Shown here piece after piece: positions 23,640 through 33,100 of a DNA stretch of 64,000 bases. The stretch is from Bryopsis sp. KO-2023 (lineage: Eukaryota; Chlorophyta; Ulvophyceae; Bryopsidales; Bryopsidaceae), in contig BSYQ01000006.1 in the NCBI GenBank assembly GCA_030272585.1, positions 4,985,001 to 5,049,000 on the forward strand, written 5' to 3'. Position numbers and translations under genes: made by a program. Positions within the stretch are counted from its first letter, which is position 1. The number at the start of each line of letters is the position of its first letter. The notes beneath the pieces were generated by a model. The model was not told the DNA's origin and did not search any database. It saw only the letters and a program-made list of their open reading frames with translations.

Positions 23640-24154
23640 AACATCAGTGGTAAGATATTTTTGGTTATTTGTCAAGACCCAGAGCTCCTCCCTGTCCTGA
23701 GGACCTTTGCATGTTTTGGTGGAGGTACTCCAGGTCGATTTCGTTCCTATCCAAGGTCATCCCGTTAAAAGTGACTGTTTCCCCAGCCTCCATCGCCTGG
23801 CCCAAAATGTAATCACCCACTCGATAAGCGTGGTAACCACGCCGTGGTTATCCAGCAAAAAAACGAGGACGTGCGATAATGTTGTGGAGAGCTGAAACAG
23901 ACAAAATCCAGCCGCCCTTGCACCCCGATGCATGGAATGTCACGAATCCTAAATCCACAGAAACACACCATGAAATGAGGAGAAAAAAAGCACAGAAATT
24001 AGAGCTATGGTCTAATGACTGTCTCTATTGAAAAATAATAAAAAAACTACGCCAAGAAAGACATTTTTGTGGTTTTTACTTACCGCTCTCTCCACGGTGT
24101 CTAAATCAGGCGATGTCAGCCGCTTGTAATAGGAAGCAAGTGGATCCTCCTTCT
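23640..24154 (-). pseudogene. prolyl aminopeptidase (alpha/beta hydrolase) remnants
   Basis: Minus-strand 24154-24084 encodes EDPLASYYKRLTSPDLDTVERA before a GTAAGT donor; 23948 to about 23898 encodes IRDIPCIGVQGRLDFVC. Both match consecutive parts of prolyl iminopeptidases (YYKRLTSDD... and IRHIPTVIVQGRYDVVCP), but the block normally between them is missing and the phases do not join. Downstream, 23892-23640 is open in one frame except for a single TAA (about 23855) and encodes an unrecognised segment (RGYHAYRVGDYILGQAMEAG). It is best read as a decayed or captured fragment. The N-terminal half of the enzyme was not found. Confidence 0.5.
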
Positions 24155-24810
24155 CTGAGTCGGAAAGAATGGATACAAATTAAGCCCAGCCTGTCCGTGT
24201 CAAAAGCAATTATTTGGACATCATGCAGATGCAAACAAAAGTAAACTAAAACAGTCATGAGCAAGGCGATATAGTATTCGGGTGTGGCTGAGGTTTTAAA
24301 TCCTGGTCGGTCCATGTCAAGTTTTGATTCTTTCAAAAACACCTGCCTCTTGTCTATGAACAAAAGAACAGAAGCCACCTGGACACATTACTTAGGGCAG
24401 ATTTAAAAATGTTTGTCACCTCAGGAAAAAGGCTTCCAGCACCCCCTCTGTACATCCAATCGATTTCCTCCGTTCGCATCGTGCATATTCCCCTCAAAAC
24501 CATCCCTGAAACCCTAAAAACCAACATAACATTTTACCAACATCAATCACCACCCCTTGCATTTTCTTTTTTTTTAATTCGATGTTTTCTGTTGGGTCAA
24601 GAACCTTTGCAAAACTGTGAATAATTCCATACCAACAGTCCTGCCTTCTTTCACCTGTTTGGATGTGCGATTGCATAGGCCAGTTTTGTTTTTTTCAAGT
24701 TCTCACCTTCATACTCTGACAGAGCGCATTCAACTACGTCTTTCTTGGAGATACACGCAGAATTACTTCTGTGATTTGCGATATTTCTTGAAGGTTTTTT
24801 TGGGGGGACT

Positions 24811-26908
24811 TCAGACAGTCTTGACTTTCTTTTTTGCTTCCTCCTTGCTGTCCAAAAGACCATGGTCATCAAGCACCTGCAAAATGCAAAACCAAATCAA
24901 CCCCTTTTCGACAGAAAACACACACATACACAAATAAAAGATTAAAAAAAATCAGAACCTTCATCCTCCTAGACACAGAAGAATATACAAAAATAAAATA
25001 ACCTTCTTCAAGAAAAACCGGAAGGTCCTGCTTACCCCGACAGCTTTTTCGACCTTGGAGGCAAGCACTCCGGCATTTTCAATGAGCAGGAGGATCTCTG
25101 CATTGTCCATGTCCAGAAGCATTCCAGTGACCTTGGTAGCACGGTCAGGCAATCTGACAGAACATTGTTAAAAAGTCCTGCAAAAAAAATCACGATGACA
25201 ACAAATCCACATTGAAAACTATGATAATACACGATTGCAACAATACGTAATCGAGTCGGTTCCACATTTTTATTGAATTTTAATTTCCATTCTTGTTTTC
25301 GCATGAGCGCTATCGAACTGATACCTTTCAGAATCATCTACCCAAGAGCTTCCCCACTCATCGTAGCATTCACTGCCCTAGTGCAGTAACCAAACAAGAC
25401 AGTCCACTAAAACTGATAGCAACAAACAGAAGGCCCCATATGAATATGCATCTGCTATGAACACTTCATGTTTTTTTCAGGTGGGATTTTTCTTGGTTTA
25501 TGTTTTTTTTTTGTGGTCCAATTAAAAGTAGCTGAAACATCTTGGTTTATGTCTGGAAGATTACTGACCACAATCAAATAAGATACAAAACTCTGATTGA
25601 AATTGTTCTCTCAATATTCAGAACGCACCTAAAGCCTTCAAACAAAAAGGGGTTTCGTCGCAACTACATCTCAAGCTGGGTTTTAATAACGCATTCTATC
25701 CGAGCCCTTTCAAATTTCAGTGGGATTGTTTGGAATCTGCAGCGGGGTGGCTTCCATCATACGGGGGAAAAAATGTGTTAGAAAGTTGTTGAGATGAGTA
25801 ACTCACCCCACCGAATAAATTCCTGTTCAAGGGCAGCTCTAGGAACATCCAGCCTGGCAGCCTGTTGCAAAATCTCTGGCAGTACCTGCTTCCATCAACC
25901 CATGGTCTCAGATTCAACTCACATCCCCTTCCCTATCTTACCAAAAGAAAAAAAAACAGTGCTTCAACTTTCAATTGAGAACAACCATGGCATCTGTTTT
26001 CATTTTGTTGCACATTTCCACCTTGTATGCCACCATGCTTTGCTGATAGGATATGTTTCGAGGTGGCGAGCGATTCCCTGAGTCGAAATTGAGCCGGCCC
26101 TCTTTATTCAGCCTCTCCACAAATTTGTGGAGCTCAGCCTCCTGTCAAGACACACAGGTCTCCTGTCAGAAAAAAACGAAGCAAAGGAAAGGAAAGGGAA
26201 GGCCCCGAAGTATCCACGAACTTTGAAACACGAAGGAAAATGTCTTCAAGAGACAACAGGAATGCTAAAGCCTTACAGGGGTTCACAAGCTTCCGCCAAA
26301 ATGCTGGCAAACACCACCGCCACCGCACCGCCGCCGTTACCACTTCCCTTCACTTTCCACTTTCCCTCCTTTCCTTGTTCCAACAGCGCAGAAAGACGCA
26401 CACGCGCGCACCGCGTCGAATTTCCCAGGCGAAAGGGGTTGTTGCTATTGCGCTGTTGGGTTTGGTGCCGTGATCACACTTGACGTTAAAAATTAACGTG
26501 ATTTGTACAATCAAATCTGGTTGGGATGGGTTCACCATTCAACGACGCCATGGACGATGCCGTCGGCGACGCCTCCGTCACCGACGCAGCGTCGCCGACG
26601 AATGACACTTGACGGCGACGCGACTAATAATGCCGTCGGCGACGCCTCCGTCACCGACGCAGCGTCGCCGACGAATGACACTTGACGGCGACGCTGTGAG
26701 TGCCCCAACCGATGTGACAATCACATCATATTACCGTCGCCGACGCTCCTGGTGACGTCGCCGACGCGCTTGTCACGAACGACGGTGTCGGCGACGGCGT
26801 CGGCGGTACCCCCCTTCCGCCTTGTGTGTGCATCCGTTGGTCGACTGATTCACCACAGATACCCACCTCGATCATGTCAGCAACATCGCACCCTGGATGG
26901 AGGAGCAC
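24811..26908 (-). CDS. MLLE (PABC)-domain protein, partial model
   Basis: Minus-strand exons: 26908-26867, 26141-26022, 25885-25807, then 25372-25325, 25153-25036, 24876-24811 (stop). The last exons encode LPDRATKVTGMLLDMDN and ENAGVLASKVEKAVGVLDD, which match the MLLE/PABC fold of poly(A)-binding protein (KITGMLLE-DNSELL, LRSKVDEAVAVL). MLLE binds PAM2 peptides. The N-terminal exons (EAELHKFVERLNKEGRLNF, VLPEILQQAARLDVP) are not RRMs and I do not recognise them. The first three exons join in phase 0, but the third (ending phase 1) does not join the fourth (needing 2 bases), so an exon is missing or these are two genes. The 26787-26826 inverted end lies in the first intron. An upstream start was not found. 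Confidence 0.5.
26545..26815. repeat. right GTCGCCGAC subterminal array with 73-bp duplication
   Basis: Dense GTCGCCGAC/GTCGGCGAC words. A 73-base unit beginning TGCCGTCGGCGACGCC at 26558 is repeated head-to-tail at 26631. Confidence 0.85.
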
Positions 26909-27013
26909 CTGAAATAATTCACAGTACACATGTTTAATGTGCTACATCAGTGAATCATAGAAATATTAGTAATGGCAGAGTTCCTCGAGAAAAATTAAAG
27001 AGAAAATTGAAAA

Positions 27014-27311
27014 AAAGTGGATAAAAATCACCTGGTGTTGGAAAAAAGTTCAACAGTGTTTTTCATTCTGAGACTGGTGTATGGGATCTGCTCAGAATAG
27101 ATGGGTATCATCTCGACCAAAAACTGGTTCGGAGGCTAGACACTTTCCATAAACTCATCACAGCAGATGCTCAGGACGGCCTGAAACTGGCACTAGATAT
27201 TAAAAACCACAAAACCGGTCTCAGGGGTTTCTACATTAATATGTTGTGCCATTTCTTTTACTCAAAGTTTTTCCTAATTGAACTGAGGTGGGAGCCAGGA
27301 GGGCTATTGTA
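27014..27311 (+). other. long stop-free frame of unknown nature
   Basis: A plus-strand frame is open for about 100 codons without an early ATG. It reads KKFNSVFHSETGVWDLLRID, then LVRRLDTFHKLITADAQDG and KNHKTGLRGFYIN before a hydrophobic, T-rich end. Composition is protein-like. I know no homologue. It may be an internal exon of a mobile element or of the hydrolase gene that follows. Confidence 0.3.
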
Positions 27312-27312
27312 G

Positions 27313-27899
27313 GTGGATGTGCACCGCTGCCAGAAATCACGGGTGGAGGTCCATGGTTTTCAACTACCGGGGCTGTAATGGTGTGCCTCACACATCGCAC
27401 AAGGGATACTGTGTGACAGAAACCCAAGATCTAGACGCAGTGGTGAACCACATCAAAAGGGAAACATTTCCACAAGGATTTCTAGGTTATTTTTTTATAT
27501 TTGCAATAGAAAAACAATTGAAAGTTTGTTTCAGCACACCGACGCATTGGCCTGGATTTTTGGATGGTGGCTAGAGAGGATATGCTTTTGGAAGAAGAAA
27601 GCAACAGCAGAAAATGTCAAAAAAAAATTGCTCTTGAAATGGATATGCAATTGATTGTGCACTCTTCTTTCTATGAGATTTTCTACAGCCCCCCTTTTTG
27701 TGGCATCCTACTCACTGGGTAGTTTGATGCTGTGTAAATACTTGGCGCACTCCGATGCACAGATAAAATCTGGGGGCCCAGGAAGTCAAGTGGAAGCTGC
27801 AGGATTAGTCAGCTGCCCCTGCTGCATGCACTCGAATCAGGAAAACATCGAAAAGCCTTGGTCGATACCTTACCTTTTCAATCTTATCCTGGCATATAG
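27313..27899 (+). CDS. EMB8/ABHD1-3-type alpha/beta hydrolase, incomplete
   Basis: Exon about 27313-27468 encodes ARNHGWRSMVFNYRGCNGVP and TETQDLDAVVNHIKR, matching the segment after the oxyanion strand in ABHD1/ABHD3 and plant EMB8. The second exon, 27689-27899, encodes PLFVASYSLGSLMLCKYLAH with the nucleophile elbow ASYSLG, then SCPCC and a PWSIPYLFNLIL segment. The upstream strand with the HG oxyanion motif, the acid and the catalytic His were not located. The donor of the first exon is unclear. A downstream plus-strand open stretch at about 28312-28565 (LKLWIKKRSHKEFDKKM) might contain a further exon. It is either a multi-exon gene disrupted by the LINE at 29 kb or a pseudogene. Confidence 0.5.
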
Positions 27900-28019
27900 G
27901 TGGGCACATCAGTGGGCACATTCTTTCACCCTTTCTTGTGGCAGCATTCCTCTGAATGAATCACGTAAACCCCAACTCAGAAGAGGGGGGGGGGTGTGCG
28001 ATTGTACCACAGACTGAAG

Positions 28020-29018
28020 CAATCGAAGTTCAGAAGTGTCAATCACACAGCCACAACCCTCCAAACGCAACCCCAGGAACTCTAGGGGGGATTTGAATGA
28101 TGGGAAAAGGAACGATCAGCACTATGCAGAGAAAGGTCAATCGGAGATGTTTGGCTGTGGTTGACTGAGTTGCTAACAAGCACTTGTCAAATGTCTGGCT
28201 TTCATGCATGGCTGGGAGTTGCCCTTGCACACTGTTAAACACCCAGACGATGAGAAGCGAGCCGTTGCATTTGGAAAAGCATTGTTGGATGGTGCTGTGG
28301 TGAATTGAAAGCGTTCAGCAGAGGCTTGGTGGTTTCGGCTGCCATGATAGGTAGACCAGAAACCAGATTTTGGTCGCTAGGTTGGGTGGATCGATCGAAG
28401 TGCTTTTGGCCAGGAAAATTGACACTAGAGCGAAATTGCTGGATGCTTGGGGAAAGGATGGAGGCTTCCTTCTTGAAGGAGGAATTGAAGTTGTGGATTA
28501 AAAAACGCTCGCACAAAGAGTTTGATAAAAAAATGGTTCAGTTTTCAATCCAGATTCTAATATAGCCTGACCATATCGACCTAGACAATCCCACAAAAAG
28601 GTTGAAATTACCGATTCTCTAAAAATGAAAGAACATTGGTCTGACTAAAAATTGTCAAGCAAGTCAATACTCATTTACCGAGGATGCAACCAGGACTTCA
28701 TTCCTTTTCCTGTGTGCCTTCTCTGTATGCAACCCTGCCATTCTTTCAATGTGATTTTCTTTTTCTCTTCCAAGATGCATTACATCAAGGCTGATAGATC
28801 CATGCATCTCCCATGCAAACACCTCACATTGTTTGCTGTGAAGTTCCTTCATGTCACTCTTGGATGGAAAATTAGGCATGCGTTCATTCAACCCAGTTGA
28901 TTCCTTAGTTGAATCAATGATTCTTTTTCTTTTGGTTGGTTTTATGAAGAAAACAGAAAAGGGAAAGATTGCTGACATATAGTAAAAGATTTGACCTTAT
29001 GTTTGGGAAATATAACTG
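28020..29018. other. mostly unassigned sequence before the LINE tail
   Basis: Contains an open plus-strand frame (28305-28565) without recognised motifs. The remainder shows nothing I can support. Confidence 0.4.
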
Positions 29019-29172
29019 TTTTTTTTTTTTTTTTTTTTTTTTTTACATCGGGTTTTACCCTAAGGCATATCACCGCGATGACCGGTGGCTCGCGGAATCC
29101 GTCCAAGTCCCCCCAGTCCGACACACACCCAATGTACCATACAACACTGTCCCACACGTCCCACACTGTACT

Positions 29173-29495
29173 CAAGCCGATCGCCGTCGGGGTCGTACTA
29201 CAAAATCACACTATCCCGTAATCACCCTTTCCGAAATAATCCCCCTCACGCAAAAGAGGAAAACGAAAAAACGAAAAACATACGCAAGCCGATCGCCGTC
29301 GGGGTCGTACTACAAAATCACACTATCCCGTAATCACCCTTTCCGAAATAATCCCCCTCACGCAAAAGAGGAAAACGAAAAAACGAAAAACATACGCAAG
29401 CCGATCGCCGTCGGGGTCGTACTACAAAATCACACTATCCCGTGATCACCCTTTCCGAAAAAATCCCCCTCACGCGAAAGAAGAAAACTAAAAAC
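29173..29495. repeat. 112-bp tandem repeat in LINE 3' region
   Basis: Three copies begin with CAAGCCGATCGCCGTCGGGG at 29173, 29285 and 29397 (exact 112-base period). The first two are nearly identical; the third diverges near its end. Confidence 0.95.
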
Positions 29496-29639
29496 AGAGC
29501 CTACCAGCCCAAGCGAAGCAGACAAGCAAACCGCCCGCGGACCTGAGTCCGCGACTGCAAAAGGCCCTACCACGCTTCAGTCCCGACCGTGTCGTCGAAG
29601 TCCCCGCGCCTTTCCCAGGGTGTCGAAAACGTCCAGGTG

Positions 29640-29690
29640 TTGGACCGCAGTCTGGGTTCGATTCCCGACTGGACATGAAGTCGTCGATTT
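29640..29690 (+). other. tRNA-like box B element
   Basis: GTCTGGGTTCGATTCCCGAC contains a perfect pol III box B (GGTTCGATTCC) and a T-arm-like stem, within a longer GTCCAG...CTGGAC inverted repeat. No acceptor stem or anticodon arm is present, so it is not a tRNA gene. It could be SINE- or tRNA-derived material in the LINE 3' region. Confidence 0.4.
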
Positions 29691-30152
29691 AGTAAGCTTG
29701 TGTCCTGCTGCCTTCCCCTGCTCTGGAAGGCTTGGCCCTGTGTCGTCAAATTTTGTATGTTTGTTCTGGAACAGGTAACCTGTAGATGGTAAACTACCCT
29801 GCTGCCCAGCCAAATGTTGTTTGGAAGCTCTTGCAATCATCTGAGAGCCTTCCTGATGGAACCCCTGCCTGTCAGTAGACTTAACAATCGCTGGTAAGAA
29901 GATCCCTCAAAGCCTCCTGTTCCCAGTTTCCTGTGTTCCAGCAATTGTTGGTAGTCCATCAGTTGTTTGCTTTCCAACACTCGATCCTCCTGAACACCCA
30001 CTATGGTTGTATTCCCCCTCATGAGTGATGCATTTCCAGAATTCAAAAGTCCGCGCCCACCATCAGTTCCAGCTCATTTGAATGTGTCCCAGGTGACTGT
30101 GAATTAACGCTGTGTGTTTGTTGTCTTTCTTTCCAGGAACCCCTCCCAGGAG

Positions 30153-33100
30153 TTACTCCTTCAACCAAATGCGGCCTGCCTGCCTCCATCGCCGACGAAC
30201 CTCCACCAACAACTCAATCAGCAACTGGGGCTCAGATGTAAGGATCGCCCATTGTGCAGTAGAAATCACCCCCCCCCCATTGTTCATTCTATCACCCCAC
30301 AGTTGTCTTCTTTTTGCCGAAAAATTATCACAGGATCCAATAATATGTGCCTGTGTTTCCCTTGCCTGTGTGCATGAACATATTTGAGGTTGGGATTGCC
30401 CTCTGATGTGGAGCAGGTGCAAGGTAGGAAGCTGGCCCGAGAGGAATTGATGGAGCATCGAGGATTCCCGCCGAGAAAAAGACCAGCCAAATCCCCGTCC
30501 AATCTTGAAGCCCAAGGAGGAGTAGATGCTTCTTTGCCCCGGCGTTAAGGTCAGAGTATTCAACCACTTATTTGTTTTTCCTTGAATATATTCATCAAAA
30601 GACGAAAACATTCTCGGTAAACTCCAACACGGAGGTCGAAAAGCCGGGGAAAAACACGAAGAATTCCCTCTGAGTAACACCTTTCCTTGTTGCAATAGCA
30701 TTTGATCCAATACCTCCTCATACCAAATCATCAGAGTTAAATCCGGCAGTTCCTCCAACACTTGAAATAACGAAACCAGCTCCAAATCGATTTTGCGATT
30801 GCCCGTGATTCGAATGTTACCCCCGTGAATGAAAACATGAATGCATTCAGGCATTTGAAAATCAAATCGCCCAGAAGCCTCTTCCTTAATTTGATGCAGG
30901 GCCAGGGCCACCGCGTGTATCGACATTCCTTTTCCCGTAAAGAGGCCAGGGAAGGACCGCCATCCGTGAAACTGTCCCTGAGGTGATGTGAACTTCCACA
31001 GCGTAGCCCCTCTATTTTCCGTTGCCAGCCCATGTACAGTGAGACAATCAAGGTCGTTGAATTGGTAATCCCCCCTTGCACTGTTATGTCTGTGAATAAT
31101 TTGTTTTTTAACCAACCTGTTGAATTTAATCCATAATGGAATAGAAACACAACTTAATGTGAATGCCCCCCTGGAAATTGCCCAACGTTGTTTTAAGAAT
31201 TCAAGCCAGCCTGTGTGTATTTTTGTGAATGTAGAGATGAACACCGGAACTGACTCCACCGCACGCCACGAGGGATCCGCCTCCTCTTCGACACTGCCCT
31301 GCAAGCCTCCATCCTGAAACCAGTTGCCCCGAAAAGCCTGTGTCCACAACGAAATCCCCTGCCTCCAGCAAGCCTTCTCAACCAGCAGATGCCCTGGCGG
31401 ACAACCACTAAGGACATGGAGAAAGAAAATCGCTGAAGTCCCCGGAACACCCAGCAACCATTGTAACCCAGCACGCAGCACCTTCCCCACCACTGTATCC
31501 AGGTTAGTAGCCGAAATCAATCCTCCCCAAACATCAGCAGCGAAGAACATTCCAGAAAAGACCCCCATCTGAAGCAACCGGTTCAGAACCACTCCATTTG
31601 CCCCCCAGCTTGAATTCGCCAATTTTTTGAGTCTGTGAAGACCCCTCCACGCCTTTGCAGCCACTTTCTCAACATGATGTTTAAATAATAGTTTTCTGTC
31701 CAGCCATAATCCCAATAACCGAATAACGTCCACCGGCTGTGGAATCTGTTCCCCCTTCAGATATAAATCCACTTCAATCGATTTTTTCCTTTTAGCGAAG
31801 AAAATAACTTGTGTTTTACTGGGCTCAAATATCATGCGAGCCTCCCAGGCCCAAATTGCCAGCGAATGCAAAACACTTTGAGCCTGGTCTGTGTTTTCAT
31901 TTGTAGGGATCGTGAAAGTCACGAAGAGATCATCGGCAAAAGCACAAGGAACTGGGGGAGCCCGTAAAGTGGAATTTTCTGGAAAAGCCCGCTTGAGGCA
32001 GGAGTCCATTACCAACAAAAATAGGACTGGCGAGATAGGAGATCCCTGAGGTATGGAATTCCCAATCACCAATTCCTGTCCCATTAACATAGCTCGTCTT
32101 CCTGTTCCAAAACTCCGCACCCATAAAATCAAAGGATCGGGTAATTTTAAGTCGATCATGCAGGCCAGTAAATAATGCACCCAGATGTGATCAAATGCCC
32201 CTTTTAGATCCAGCGCCAGTCCCATCGTAAAAAGTTTCTGTTTCCATGTATCTTTCACAGTTTGAATCACCCCATGTAGTGCTTGTTGAATTGAACGCCC
32301 AGCTCGGAAACCAAACTGTCCACTGTGAAGACTCCCATTAAGCTCACATTCCTCCATAATTCTTGAACCCACCAGCCTCTCTAATAATTTTGTGATTGTG
32401 TTTAACAGGCTTATAGGACGAATGTTCTTCAAATGATGAAGATAACGACCCTTCGGAATAGGATGAATGGACGCTGTCCGCCAGGCCTGAGGAAGACTGT
32501 GGAAACGAATGGAAGCTCCCAGAATTGCCGTCAGATAAGGACCAGTAATATCGAATGTCTTCTTGAAAAAACGCAAAGGAATACCATCCAGGCCAGGACT
32601 GGAATTGATATTACTGTCTGCAATAGCCTGCCAGACCTCCTGAATCGAAAAGTACGAATCCCGCCAAGCATCCCAGTTCAATTGGGTTGATTCCCACTTG
32701 TTGTTTATTTCCAGTAATTCCTTGTCCACTGAATGTTGTTTCTGCTGATGGTATTCAGATAAAACATCATCAAGCGTAGGGAAAAATTTGGCAACAAGAC
32801 AACGACGCACATCCGCCTCCTTATCCAACCGCTGTCCATTAGCATCCACCACAAAGGATAAATCAAGCTGTTCCTTCGGGCCGTCAAGTGAGTTATACAA
32901 TTTCCACAAACCGTGCTCATCTGTATTTTCCACTTTAAACCTCCACCCAGCGTTTTTAGCTCGAACAACAGACCTCCGAAAATCCCGTCGAGCTTCACCC
33001 AAATCCACAAACCAGTGACCTGGTACCTCTGTGCGTCCAGATTTCTGCCGACGCTGTATAGCTCTTGACAGCACTTTAACCCTCCGTAATTTTGTTGTAA

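Larger units (their letters stand above)
22664..26826. mobile_element. CACTA-like DNA transposon candidate, possibly carrying gene fragments
   Basis: The same 40-base end, beginning CACAAGGCGGAAGGGG, stands at 22664-22703 and in exact inverted form at 26787-26826. Both are flanked by TGT (22661-22663 and 26827-26829), a 3-bp target duplication. Ends beginning CAC with 3-bp duplications and subterminal arrays of a short word in both orientations are hallmarks of the CACTA/EnSpm superfamily. Here the word is GTCGCCGAC/GTCGGCGAC. No transposase was found, so it would be non-autonomous. Inside are the 3' exons of an MLLE-domain gene and pieces of a prolyl aminopeptidase gene. Alternatively the two ends belong to two separate short elements in opposite orientation. 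Confidence 0.55.

Noticed and set aside
29173..29495. CRISPR-like array
   Set aside because: The 112-base units abut without spacers, and this is a eukaryotic LINE 3' region.
29640..29690. A second tRNA gene
   Set aside because: Only box B and a T-arm-like stem are present; the rest does not fold as a cloverleaf.
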